DNA of 64,000 nt, from contig LNDX01000014.1 in the NCBI GenBank assembly GCA_001464475.1, positions 31,167 through 95,166 on the forward strand. Direction: 5' to 3'. Of the stretch, positions 1-8,369 are shown one piece after another (position 1 is the stretch's first letter; each line of letters opens with the position of its first letter). Source of the DNA: Flavobacteriaceae bacterium Ga0077528 (lineage in GTDB: Bacteria > Bacteroidota > Bacteroidia > Flavobacteriales > Flavobacteriaceae). The notes below the pieces were generated by a model, which was given only the letters and a program-made list of their open reading frames with translations, made no database searches and was not told the DNA's origin. Both the position numbers and the translations under genes were made by a program.

Positions 1-1
1 A

Positions 2-118
2 ATGTGTAAGGTTATACAATATTTTCCTTTTTGGAGGGCGAAAGGTAGTAAAGTAGCATCAAAAATCAAAGAAAATCAATGGTTTCTGTTGGTTTTATTT
101 GAAAAAAATAAATTTTAA
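2..118 (+). CDS. 3' end of an unidentified gene (partial)
   Basis: The frame starting at base 2 is open to a TAA at 116-118 and gives 38 residues with a protein-like composition (aromatic and lysine rich, with FPFWRAKG near the middle and LLVLFEKNKF at the end). It ends 6 bases before the convergent gene at 125, the usual spacing for convergent genes here. The true start lies upstream of the window, so the in-frame ATG at 2-4 is probably internal. I do not recognise the family. A chance open frame of this length is possible in such AT-rich DNA. Confidence 0.4.
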   Translation: MCKVIQYFPFWRAKGSKVASKIKENQWFLLVLFEKNKF

Positions 119-124
119 ATGATA

Positions 125-565
125 TTATTTTTCATTTGAAGTGGAAAAAAACTCAATTTCTTTTTTAGAACTTTTTGTATCAAATGGATGGTTCCAATTA
201 TAAGATTTATCCTCAAACGGACCGAAAAGGAAAGATAGTATTGAAATTACTCCTAAAGTCATGATAATGAAGACACTAATTTTTCTTACTATTTTGGGAA
301 TTTCAATTTTATTAAGAAGTAAGATAATTATATAAATGAACACTATTCCTACAAGCAAATTACCAAATAAGCCATATAAATAAACATTTTGTTCCATCGA
401 ATTTACCCAAGGAACACTTGTTTTACAAATAAATGGAAATCCAAATAAATTTGGTTCACGTTCGTTGTGGTTTTCTAAGATTGTTCGGAAAGTAATAACA
501 TTAAATTCAATAATAAATGAAGTTATAAAAAATGAAAGGAGTAGATTATATCTGCTGATTTTCAT
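125..565 (-). CDS. Small integral membrane protein, unknown function
   Basis: A 146-residue protein with a hydrophobic segment near residues 6-26, a second around 62-84 and a third around 92-114. The C-terminal tail is soluble and rich in Ser, Lys and Glu. No catalytic motif or known family is recognised. It follows aroE with a 2-base gap and is probably the last gene of the TPR/TonB/aroE run. Three membrane segments and the lack of a signal-peptidase site suggest an inner-membrane protein. The expression call rests on spacing and an intact frame only. Confidence 0.6.
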   Translation of the reverse strand: MKISRYNLLLSFFITSFIIEFNVITFRTILENHNEREPNLFGFPFICKTSVPWVNSMEQNVYLYGLFGNLLVGIVFIYIIILLLNKIEIPKIVRKISVFIIMTLGVISILSFLFGPFEDKSYNWNHPFDTKSSKKEIEFFSTSNEK

Positions 566-567
566 AC

Positions 568-1314
568 TTATTTATTCCAAATGGTCCATGCTTTTTCAGC
601 TTGAAAAACTAACATTTCGTAGCCATTTTTAATAGTTGCACCTTTTTTCTTAGCTTTCTTTAAAAACTGCGTTTCTTCGGGATTGTAAATTAAGTCAAAA
701 GCGATGTGTTTTTCTGTAAAAAACTCATACGGAATAGGAGGAAATTCCTTTGTATTCGGACTAGTTCCAAGTGGTGTACAATTAATTATTATTTGAAAAT
801 TATCAAATGTTGTAACGTTGATTCTGTTGTAATCAATAGCATTTTCTGTTGCTTCTCTTGAAACAAAAGTGTAAAATATTCCGAGTTTGTCTAAAGCAAA
901 GGCAACTGCTTTTGAAGCACCACCAGTTCCAAGAATTAATGCTTTTTTATGATGCGGTTGGAGTAGTGGTTCTAACGATTTTTTAAAACCATACCAATCA
1001 GAATTATAACCTTTTAGATTTCCTTTTTTGGTAAAACGTATCACATTCACTGCTCCAATTCTGAACGCTTTATCCGACATGGTATCAAGAAATGGAATAA
1101 TTGCTTCTTTGTAAGGAATAGTTACGTTTAAACCTTTCAAATCGGGATTTTCTTTCAATACATTCGGAAATTCTTCTATTGTTGGAATATCAAAATTCTC
1201 GTAAGTGCAATCATCAAAAAGTTCCTTTGAAAATTTTTCTGTAAAATATTTCTTAGAAAAGGAGTAGGTGATGTTTTTACCTACTAACCCAAATTTTTTA
1301 TGGTCTTGTTGCAT
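568..1314 (-). CDS. aroE: Shikimate dehydrogenase
   Basis: This enzyme catalyses NADP-dependent reduction of 3-dehydroshikimate to shikimate in the cytoplasmic pathway to aromatic amino acids. The 248-residue protein has the N-terminal substrate-binding motif NVTIPYKE at 63-70 with catalytic Lys69, the paired Asp106 in NSDWYGF, and the nucleotide-binding loop GTGGASKA at 129-136. The C-terminal NGYEMLVFQ helix is typical of the family. It is slightly shorter than E. coli AroE (272), as is usual in Flavobacteriaceae. Its start overlaps the end of the TonB-like gene by 17 bases, which suggests coupled translation. Confidence 0.93.
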   Translation of the reverse strand: MQQDHKKFGLVGKNITYSFSKKYFTEKFSKELFDDCTYENFDIPTIEEFPNVLKENPDLKGLNVTIPYKEAIIPFLDTMSDKAFRIGAVNVIRFTKKGNLKGYNSDWYGFKKSLEPLLQPHHKKALILGTGGASKAVAFALDKLGIFYTFVSREATENAIDYNRINVTTFDNFQIIINCTPLGTSPNTKEFPPIPYEFFTEKHIAFDLIYNPEETQFLKKAKKKGATIKNGYEMLVFQAEKAWTIWNK

Positions 1315-1804
1315 CGATAACTATTGGGATTAGAAAATTGCATCTCACATTTTTACCTTTTTGAACTGCAGGCTTCCAATTTGGCATTCCTTTTAAAATA
1401 CGAAGTAGTTCTTTTCCCGAATCATAACCAATATCTCTAAGAATTTTGATATCGCTTATATTTCCGTTTTTTTCTACAACAAAACTAGCGAAAACTTTAC
1501 CTTTAAGTTGTGCTTCTTTCATTTCATTAGAATAATTGAATCTTTTAGAAATAAACAAATGAAATTTTTCAATTCCGCCAGGGAATTCAGGTTTTTCTTC
1601 AACTGCAAATACCGGATAAATACTGTTTTCATCATAAACAATTTCACCAGGTGCTTCAGTCAGTTCAGAATTGGGTTCAATAGTAACTGTTTCAATATTT
1701 TTTTCAGTTACGATAGTTTTTGAAACTGAATTTGTTGTTTCTTTTTTTTGAGCAAAAAAAGTATTTATAGCAAATAAACAAAAGATACAAAAGAACTTTT
1801 TCAT
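1298..1804 (-). CDS. TonB-like periplasmic energy transducer protein
   Basis: The 168-residue protein has an N-terminal signal sequence (hydrophobic residues 4-17, then FFAQ). A Thr/Glu-rich linker to about residue 70 follows. The C-terminal half resembles a TonB C-terminal domain: a YPVF..EEKPEFPGG segment, then GKVFASFVVEKNGNISDIKI and a final W-KPA-QKGK-V strand. Such domains contact TonB boxes of outer-membrane receptors. There is no long proline-rich spacer and no obvious retained membrane anchor, so it is a small TonB-domain protein and not the main TonB. It sits 2 bases after the TPR gene. Confidence 0.8.
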   Translation of the reverse strand: MKKFFCIFCLFAINTFFAQKKETTNSVSKTIVTEKNIETVTIEPNSELTEAPGEIVYDENSIYPVFAVEEKPEFPGGIEKFHLFISKRFNYSNEMKEAQLKGKVFASFVVEKNGNISDIKILRDIGYDSGKELLRILKGMPNWKPAVQKGKNVRCNFLIPIVIDATRP

Positions 1805-1806
1805 AA

Positions 1807-3201
1807 TTATTTATTATGTTTCTTTATCAAACTCTGCACTTTTTTGATATTCCAAACAGTTGGAAATAATTCTTCTAATAAAGTGTGATTATTAAAGTTC
1901 AAACGCAAAGCATTACTTAAATGAAATGTTCCTTTTTCTGTATCATTTAGCATAAAATAAAATCCAGCCAAACGGTATTCAATTTGATATTCTTCAGGGA
2001 ATAATTCGGTAGCTTGAAGCGATGTAATAACAGCAGAATCAAATTCACCTAAAAACTGTAAAATATCAATCCAAAACAACCAAGTGTCTAAATGGTCATC
2101 TCCAAATTCAACCGCTTTTCTAAAACCAAGTTCGGCTTCTTCATAGAAGTTCATGGCTTTATTTATTGTTGCAAAACGTTTCCAATAAGCACGATTTTGG
2201 TCATCAATAGCTAAAGCTTTGTTTACATAAAACAACGCTTTTTGAAAGTTCTTTTGACGTACATAAAAATCAGTTATCGCAATCCAACCTTTGTCTAATA
2301 AAGGATCTTCGTGAACTGTTTTGTTGAAATACTTTAATGCTTCTGCTTTATTGCCTAATTTTTCGTGGCATTTTCCAATGCGCAATAAAGCATACGAAGT
2401 TGGATCGTCTAAATCGATAGTTCTTTGATAGTTTTCAATGGCGTCTTCATAGCGTTTTAGACGTTCTAAAGCTTTTCCATTTTCCATGAAAGCACCCATG
2501 AATTCATCGTCGATGTAGGTAGCATATTCAAAAGCACGCACTGCATTTACATAATCTTTCAATCCGTAATACAAACGTCCTTGTTGATGCCAAGCAATTT
2601 CTGAATAAGGATTTCTATCAATGTAGGTTTTAAGATATTCAATGGCTTCTGCATTTTGATCTAAAAATTCGTAGCAATAAACCACATTATATAGTGCCGA
2701 TTGGTCTTCAATATCTACTTCTAAACAACTTTTGAAACTCTCTTTTGCTTTTTCAAGGTTGTCCATAAACAGATATTCCATCCCAATAAGGTTGTAAACA
2801 TCGGCTAAATCTTCGGTATATTTTAAAGCTTCTTGAAGGAGTTCAACCGCTTTTACATGGTTGTCTCTTTTCGAATAAATATTAGCTTTTTGTATAAAAA
2901 TTTCTTCGTTCGTTGGCTCTATGGCATACAATTCGTTAAGCATTTTTTCAGCTATTTCGAGTTTGTCATCATAAACCAACATTTCTACTTGAACTAGCTT
3001 TAAACCAGTTGATTTAGGATGTTGTTCAAGTCCTAATTTTAAAGCTTTTTTAGCTAAATTAGCTTTGCCCATATCAAGATAATGAAGAATAATTTCTTCA
3101 AATTCTTCTGAATCAAAAAAGAAAACTTTGTTGGTTTTCAACATGGATTCAAACTTCGATAAGGATAGATTGTAGTCTTCTTCGTCGTGATCCAAATGCA
3201 T
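1807..3201 (-). CDS. Tetratricopeptide repeat protein
   Basis: A 464-residue soluble protein made almost entirely of TPR helical hairpins from about residue 45 to the end, with repeated A-x4-Y/F-x-A-I-x2-Y/L patterns such as DYVNAVRAFEYATYID and YEDAIENYQRTIDLDD. There is no signal peptide, so it is probably a cytoplasmic scaffold or adaptor. It is first in the run with the TonB-like gene and aroE (gaps of 2 bases and an overlap of 17). The partner is not evident. Start ATG at 3201 is preceded by an AT-rich intergenic stretch. Confidence 0.85.
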   Translation of the reverse strand: MHLDHDEEDYNLSLSKFESMLKTNKVFFFDSEEFEEIILHYLDMGKANLAKKALKLGLEQHPKSTGLKLVQVEMLVYDDKLEIAEKMLNELYAIEPTNEEIFIQKANIYSKRDNHVKAVELLQEALKYTEDLADVYNLIGMEYLFMDNLEKAKESFKSCLEVDIEDQSALYNVVYCYEFLDQNAEAIEYLKTYIDRNPYSEIAWHQQGRLYYGLKDYVNAVRAFEYATYIDDEFMGAFMENGKALERLKRYEDAIENYQRTIDLDDPTSYALLRIGKCHEKLGNKAEALKYFNKTVHEDPLLDKGWIAITDFYVRQKNFQKALFYVNKALAIDDQNRAYWKRFATINKAMNFYEEAELGFRKAVEFGDDHLDTWLFWIDILQFLGEFDSAVITSLQATELFPEEYQIEYRLAGFYFMLNDTEKGTFHLSNALRLNFNNHTLLEELFPTVWNIKKVQSLIKKHNK

Positions 3202-3302
3202 AGCTTTTTGTTTAAAATTATCCTTAATAAAAGTAGTTAACTAATGTCGTTATTTAAGGAAAACAGATTTTTGTTTTGAACAATTTAATTAACATTGAAC
3301 AG

Positions 3303-3330
3303 TTTCGAGTTTCGGGTTTCGGGTTTCGAG
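3303..3330. repeat. Four tandem heptamers TTTCG(A/G)G
   Basis: Positions 3303-3309, 3310-3316, 3317-3323 and 3324-3330 read TTTCGAG, TTTCGGG, TTTCGGG, TTTCGAG. The array lies between the TPR gene and the aminotransferase. It is followed by a degenerate stretch at 3345-3378 built from similar aactcgtaac / aacccgcaac units that runs into the aminotransferase stop. Confidence 0.8.
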
Positions 3331-3367
3331 TTTTTGCGAAATCAGTATAACTTGCAACTCGTAACTT

Positions 3368-4549
3368 TTAACCCGCAACCAACTCATCCATAACCTCCAA
3401 AATAATTTGGCAACCTTCTCTAATTTCTTCTTCAGAAATCGTTAATGGTGGCGTAATTCGGATGGCTTTTCCTTCAAACAATAACCAAAACAGAATCAAT
3501 CCTTTGTCTTGACAACGCAAAATTACCTGATTTGTTATTTCTTCATCAGATGTCATTGCGGCTAACATCAATCCTTTTCCTCTAACTTCTTGTATCAAAG
3601 GATGTACCAAAAGTGTTCTAAAGAGTTTTTCTTTTTCTAAAGATTGTTTGGCGTAGTCTTTTTCTAAAACTTCTTGTAGTGTTGCCAGACAAGCGGCAGC
3701 AATAACAGGATGACCGCCAAAAGTTGTAATATGTCCTAATTTAGGATCGTGACTTAATAAATCCATGTGTTTTTCGTTGGCAATGAAACCTCCAACAGGC
3801 ATTCCGCCAGCCATTCCTTTTCCGATAATGACTACGTCAGGAACGACATTGTAATTTTCGAAACCAAATAATTTTCCTGTTCTTCCAAAACCAGGTTGGA
3901 TTTCGTCTACAATCATTAAAGCTCCAACTTCTTCGCAACGTTTTTTAACTTTAGCCAAAAAATCATTTTGAGGTTGTATAAAACCAGCACCACCTTGAAT
4001 ACTTTCGAGAATTATCCCAGCAGTTTTGGTTGTTATTTTTTGTAAATCGTCTTCATTGTTAAAAGTGATGAAATCAACATCAGGAATTAAAGGTCTAAAA
4101 ATTTGTTTGCGTTCTTCAAATCCCATGACGCTCATCGAACCCATCGTATTTCCATGATAGGCATTATGACACGAAATTAATTGACTTCTTCCTGTTACAC
4201 GTCTAACAAGTTTTAAAGCACCTTCACATGCTTCTGTTCCAGAATTTACTAAGTAAACTTTGTTTAATTCTTTAGGTAAATTTTCAACTAATAATTTACA
4301 ATATTGTACTGCTGGACTTTGAGAATATTCGCCATAAACCATTACATGCGAATATTTGTCCAATTGATCTTTTATAGCTTGATTTACACGTGGATGTTGA
4401 TGACCAAGCGAGCAAGCCGAAACTCCAGCAACAAAATCTAAATATTTTTTATTTTTAGTATCGTAAATATAAGAACCAATTGCATGCGAAACCTCCATTC
4501 CTAATGGATAAGGTGACGTTTGTGCTTGGTATTTTAAAAAATCGTTCAA
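3368..4549 (-). CDS. Class III pyridoxal-phosphate aminotransferase
   Basis: A 393-residue fold-type I PLP enzyme. Visible motifs are NSGTEACEGALKL at 102-114 (cofactor phosphate binding), the DEIQPGFGRTG segment at 215-225, where Asp215 would pair with the pyridine nitrogen, and Lys244 in IIGKGMAGGMP as the Schiff-base lysine. The family includes acetylornithine, ornithine and 4-aminobutyrate aminotransferases. The substrate cannot be fixed from sequence, and no arginine-biosynthesis genes are adjacent. It is transcribed away from the amylase gene, with a 164-base shared upstream region. Confidence 0.87.
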   Translation of the reverse strand: MNDFLKYQAQTSPYPLGMEVSHAIGSYIYDTKNKKYLDFVAGVSACSLGHQHPRVNQAIKDQLDKYSHVMVYGEYSQSPAVQYCKLLVENLPKELNKVYLVNSGTEACEGALKLVRRVTGRSQLISCHNAYHGNTMGSMSVMGFEERKQIFRPLIPDVDFITFNNEDDLQKITTKTAGIILESIQGGAGFIQPQNDFLAKVKKRCEEVGALMIVDEIQPGFGRTGKLFGFENYNVVPDVVIIGKGMAGGMPVGGFIANEKHMDLLSHDPKLGHITTFGGHPVIAAACLATLQEVLEKDYAKQSLEKEKLFRTLLVHPLIQEVRGKGLMLAAMTSDEEITNQVILRCQDKGLILFWLLFEGKAIRITPPLTISEEEIREGCQIILEVMDELVAG

Positions 4550-4652
4550 TTTAATATTGGTATAAAGTCAATTTTTATTGACTATTTTTTCTTTGGCAAA
4601 TTTATGAAATTAGAATCAGCACAAATGTTTATTAAGATTTTTTTATTAGTAG

Positions 4653-4682
4653 TTTGAAATGATTTTCAAATTTTTATATTTG
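4653..4682 (+). promoter_or_regulatory. Bacteroidetes-type promoter for the amylase gene
   Basis: TTTG at 4653-4656 and TATATTTG at 4675-4682 are separated by 18 bases. This matches the TTTG / TANNTTTG consensus known for the primary sigma factor of Flavobacterium and Bacteroides. The predicted start of transcription near 4688 leaves a leader of about 25 bases. Confidence 0.7.
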
Positions 4683-4713
4683 TTGAATCATGTTACCGTA
4701 AATAGTACTCATT

Positions 4714-6606
4714 ATGAAGAAAGTCTTATTGCTCGCTTTGATTGGATTATCACTAACTGTCAATGCTCAAAATAAAAAAAGTAAACCAACCGCCAAAAAT
4801 AAAAAAGTTACCATTGTGGATAAGAAGAAAGTGACGCCTGCAGAGAAGAAGAAAGTTGTATATCAGGTTTTTACAAGATTGTTTGGAAATACAAATGCTA
4901 CCAATAAACCTTGGGGAACAATAGAAGAAAATGGAGTAGGAAAGTTTAACGACTTTACTGATAAAGCTTTGCAAGAAATTAAAAATCTTGGAGTTACGCA
5001 CATTTGGTATACAGGAGTTCCACATCATGCTTTGGTGAGAGATTACACCAATATTGGAATTTCAAATGATGATCCAGAAGTAGTTAAAGGTAGAGCAGGT
5101 TCGCCTTATGCAGTGAAAGATTATTATAGTGTAAATCCAGATTTGGCTGTTAATCCTGCGAATCGTTTGCAAGAATTTGAAGCTTTAATTGCTCGTACTC
5201 ATAAAAATGGTTTGAAACTATTAATTGATATTGTTCCTAATCATATAGCTAGAAAATATGAAGGAAAAAATAATCCAAAAGGTGTGAAAGACTTTGGTGC
5301 TGAGGATAATATATCGGTTGAATATGATAGAAATAACAACTTTTATTACATTCCAGAACAACAATTTCAAGTACCAACATCAGACGATTATCGTCCTTTG
5401 AATGGAGAAAGCAATCCGTTGATTGATGGTAAGTTTGAAGAATATCCTGCGAAATGGACTGGAAACGGTTCGCGTTTGGCTAAACCAGACATCAACGATT
5501 GGTATGAAACGGTAAAAGTAAATTACGGAATTCGTCCTGATGGTTCTAAAGATTTTCCAGAGCTTCCAAATGGTTTTGAAAAGAAATCTTATAAAGAGCA
5601 TTTTGATTTTTGGAAAGATAAAGACGTTCCAAGTTCATGGAAAAAATTTAGAGATATTGCTTTGTATTGGACAGCAAAAGGTGTTGATGGTTTCCGTTAT
5701 GATATGGCAGAAATGGTTCCTTATGAGTTTTGGAGTTATATGAATTCGTCCATTAAAATGAAAAATCCGAATGCTTTTTTATTGGCAGAAGTTTATAATC
5801 CAAATGAGTATAGAAATTATATTTTCTTAGGAAAAATGGATTATTTGTATGACAAAGTTGAAACTTATGATCATTTAAAAGCTGTTATTCACGGAAAAAC
5901 AACTCCCGATGGATTGACTGATATTCAAAACAGAATGAGAGATATTGAGCATCATATGTTACACTTTCTTGACAATCATGACGAACAACGATTGGCAAGT
6001 CCAGAATTTGCTGGAAGCGGTGAAAAAGGAAAACCTTTAATGGTGATTTCTACAACGTTGAGTTCTTCGCCAACGATGGTTTATTTCGGACAAGAAGTAG
6101 GTGAGGCAGGAAACGAAGATGCTGGTTTTGGTAGACGTTCTAGAACTTCAATTTTTGATTATGTAGGCGTTCCTAATCACCAGCGATGGATGAATGATGG
6201 TAAATTTGATGGAGGTCAATTGTCTAAAAGCGAAAAAGAACTGAGAGATTTTTACAAGCGTTTATTGAATTTCACTATCAAAAGTGAGGCGTTGATGGGT
6301 AAATTTCAAGAAATTCAGTCTGTGAATAGACAAGATTCTTCTACTTATGGACAAAATGTATATTCATTTGTACGCTGGTCAGCGAATGAAAAACTGATTA
6401 TTGTTTCTAATATATCGCCAAACACCAACGAAATGTTTGATTTAAAAATTCCAGCCGATGTTATTAAGGAATGGAAACTTAAAGATGGAACGTATTTGTT
6501 AACAGAACAACTTTATGGTGTTGCGCATACTTTAAAAGTAACCAATGGAGTTGGAACTGTAAAAATTAGTTTGAAAGGTAGCGAGAGTTTTATTTTGAAG
6601 CTGTAG
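4714..6606 (+). CDS. Secreted alpha-amylase family glycoside hydrolase (GH13)
   Basis: A 630-residue protein that should hydrolyse or rearrange alpha-glucans outside the cytoplasm. A signal peptide (1-18, ending VNAQ) is followed by a lysine-rich linker at 20-48 and the GH13 barrel. Conserved regions are IDIVPNH at 171-177 (I), GVDGFRYDMAEM at 323-334 with nucleophile Asp330 (II), LLAEVYN with acid/base Glu359 (III) and FLDNHDEQR at 418-426 with Asp423 (IV). A C-terminal beta domain follows from about 535. Region II has Ala-Glu-Met where many amylases have xxKH. No susC/susD or other maltose genes are next to it, so it is not in a typical PUL. Confidence 0.9.
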   Translation: MKKVLLLALIGLSLTVNAQNKKSKPTAKNKKVTIVDKKKVTPAEKKKVVYQVFTRLFGNTNATNKPWGTIEENGVGKFNDFTDKALQEIKNLGVTHIWYTGVPHHALVRDYTNIGISNDDPEVVKGRAGSPYAVKDYYSVNPDLAVNPANRLQEFEALIARTHKNGLKLLIDIVPNHIARKYEGKNNPKGVKDFGAEDNISVEYDRNNNFYYIPEQQFQVPTSDDYRPLNGESNPLIDGKFEEYPAKWTGNGSRLAKPDINDWYETVKVNYGIRPDGSKDFPELPNGFEKKSYKEHFDFWKDKDVPSSWKKFRDIALYWTAKGVDGFRYDMAEMVPYEFWSYMNSSIKMKNPNAFLLAEVYNPNEYRNYIFLGKMDYLYDKVETYDHLKAVIHGKTTPDGLTDIQNRMRDIEHHMLHFLDNHDEQRLASPEFAGSGEKGKPLMVISTTLSSSPTMVYFGQEVGEAGNEDAGFGRRSRTSIFDYVGVPNHQRWMNDGKFDGGQLSKSEKELRDFYKRLLNFTIKSEALMGKFQEIQSVNRQDSSTYGQNVYSFVRWSANEKLIIVSNISPNTNEMFDLKIPADVIKEWKLKDGTYLLTEQLYGVAHTLKVTNGVGTVKISLKGSESFILKL

Positions 6607-6712
6607 TTGATATTACGTTCTCTTAAACAATTGTTATTTATCTAATTAATATTGTTAAAATTTATTTGAGATAGAATGTGTTGATTAAGTTTGTTTATTA
6701 AAACGACTATCA

Positions 6713-7234
6713 ATGCAAATCATCTTACTATTTTCAATATTATTAAATCCGATTTTATTATTTGATTTTTCAAAAGGTAGCAACTTATCTAGTTGGAAAG
6801 TTGTTGATGATGGCGTTATGGGTGGCGTTTCTTCAAGTGATTTTTTCCTTGATTCAAATGGAAATGGAACCTTCAAAGGAACAGTTTCTACTGACAATAA
6901 TGGTGGATTTTGTTCGGTGCGTCATTTTTTTAATCCTATAAAGTTAACAGATAAAAGTGTTTTTAAAATCCGTTTGAAAGGTGACGGAAAAAAATACCAG
7001 TTTAGAGTTAAGAAAAGTGAGAGTGATTATTATTCTTACATCTACGAATTTCAAACTTTAACTGAGTGGGAAACGATTGAAATTCCTGTAAATAAATTAT
7101 ATGCTTCTTTTAGAGGTAGAACACTTCAACTTCCTAATTATGATGGTCAGAGCTTAGAGGAAATAGCATTTCTAATAGGAAATAAGGCAAATGAAAATTT
7201 TGAATTACTTATAGATAAAATTGAGGTTGAATGA
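6713..7234 (+). CDS. CIA30-like (NDUFAF1 family) protein
   Basis: A 173-residue protein with a short hydrophobic N-terminus (residues 2-17) and then a single beta-sandwich domain. It shows the family pattern W-KVVDDGVMGGVSSSDF at 28-44, GTFKGTVSTDNNGGFCSVR at 51-69, then RLKGDGKKYQFRVK and WETIEIP. In eukaryotes the family assists respiratory complex I assembly. Bacterial members are carbohydrate-binding-like and their role is not established. It lies 106 bases after the amylase on the same strand and could be co-transcribed with it. The N-terminus could be a signal peptide or an uncleaved anchor. Confidence 0.82.
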   Translation: MQIILLFSILLNPILLFDFSKGSNLSSWKVVDDGVMGGVSSSDFFLDSNGNGTFKGTVSTDNNGGFCSVRHFFNPIKLTDKSVFKIRLKGDGKKYQFRVKKSESDYYSYIYEFQTLTEWETIEIPVNKLYASFRGRTLQLPNYDGQSLEEIAFLIGNKANENFELLIDKIEVE

Positions 7235-7311
7235 TTGAACTTTTATCATAGAATGCGCTATCTGGATTGCAAATTCGTGCTATCGACCGTGGAACATATC
7301 CGAGCTATCTT

Positions 7312-7321
7312 GTGCAAACGG
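7312..7321. repeat. GTGCAAAC repeat, left copy
   Basis: GTGCAAACGG at 7312-7321 matches GTGCAAACCG at 8348-8357 in 9 of 10 positions. The two direct copies bracket the LamG gene. Chance matches of 10 bases are possible, so this is tentative. Confidence 0.35.
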
Positions 7322-7338
7322 TTGTTGTGAGTAGTGCT

Positions 7339-8076
7339 TTAGTTACAACAGGCATTTAGATTAGACAATTCTGTTACTTCGGTTGATGTAACTACTCTGT
7401 TATAAATTATAACATCATCAATAAATCCATCATAAGAGTGTCCAATAAATAAATCTCCTTGATTTAAAATTGGGCAACTAATACCATTAATTCCGCTACC
7501 AGTTGGAATTAAAACTCCATTTCTATATAATTGTTTACTACTATTATTTGAAGTTATGACTATATGTTCCCAATTAGTTGTTTCAACTCCATAACTTGAT
7601 AATCTGCCATTGGTTGCTCCAAAAACTAAAACATTATTTACATAACCAATAGACCATTCCCCAAAGGACGAATTACAATATGGTTGATTATTTCGACCTA
7701 TAAAAGCGCCACCTCCTTTGTTGTTTGATTTATACCAAAATGATACTGAAAAATTGTTAGTAGGTAAATTGTCTAAAAAAGTTGGATTTGCATATTTTAA
7801 AAACTCATTATTTGCTTCATCAAATTTAAATGCACAATTTGGATTTCCAGCTCTATCCATTGCCGAACTTGCAGTTGTTGGATTTGTCAAATTATAATTG
7901 TTTCCTGACGAGTCATTTAATGAGCCATTCCCAAAAGAATATAATGCAATAACTCCATTTTGTAGACCAGTTGATAGGCAGTTCAAATTTTGAACAGCAG
8001 GTATTTCTTCTGACTTCTCACAACTTAATGATATCGATAATAATAAAGCAATACCAATTTGATTTAATCTTTTCAT
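7339..8076 (-). CDS. LamG-domain surface lipoprotein
   Basis: A 245-residue lipoprotein from the ATG at 8076. A longer frame exists upstream, but its first 39 residues are charged and lack a signal, while the residues from 8076 give a clear lipoprotein signal (KRLNQIGIALLLSISLSC). The acidic EKSEE after the cysteine resembles the surface-export signal of Flavobacteriia lipoproteins. The rest is a LamG/concanavalin-like fold: VIALYSFGNGSLNDSSGNN, FSVSFWYK, WEHIVIT, LYRNGVL, GFIDDVIIYNRVV. Such domains bind sugars or proteins. It is a lone gene with no obvious partner, in an accessory patch next to the EVE-HNH gene. Confidence 0.82.
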   Translation of the reverse strand: MKRLNQIGIALLLSISLSCEKSEEIPAVQNLNCLSTGLQNGVIALYSFGNGSLNDSSGNNYNLTNPTTASSAMDRAGNPNCAFKFDEANNEFLKYANPTFLDNLPTNNFSVSFWYKSNNKGGGAFIGRNNQPYCNSSFGEWSIGYVNNVLVFGATNGRLSSYGVETTNWEHIVITSNNSSKQLYRNGVLIPTGSGINGISCPILNQGDLFIGHSYDGFIDDVIIYNRVVTSTEVTELSNLNACCN

Positions 8077-8358
8077 GTTTTTTTCTTTAAGGATGCATTT
8101 ATTATCATTTAGTTGCGTCAATTCTGCTTTTTTTTTAGCATTACGCTCAACGTATGCGGCTTTCTCTCTGTTGCTGCTGCAATCACAAACCAAACAAACC
8201 TACAAATTTTCTTATAAAGTTAGAGGTAAATCAAAAAAATTACCTCAAGAAATCTATTGTCTTAACAAAATAAAATATTGAATTATTATCAAAAAAACAA
8301 TGAAAAAATTATCAATTTTATTTTGGAATTATCATAGTAATCAATTGGTGCAAACCGC

Positions 8359-8369
8359 AGTTATACAAC
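8359..8369. repeat. Inverted 11-mer bordering the EVE-HNH gene, left copy
   Basis: AGTTATACAAC at 8359-8369 is the exact reverse complement of GTTGTATAACT at 9181-9191. The left copy overlaps the stop codon of the HNH gene. The match extends imperfectly (GCAGTTATACAAC against GCAAGTTATACAAC). Confidence 0.55.

Noticed and set aside
4714..7234. Polysaccharide utilisation locus around the amylase
   Set aside because: No susC/susD pair, SusE-like lipoprotein or second glycosidase is adjacent.
8077..8193. 39-residue N-terminal extension of the LamG lipoprotein
   Set aside because: The extension is charged and would bury the lipoprotein signal, which must be at the N-terminus to work.
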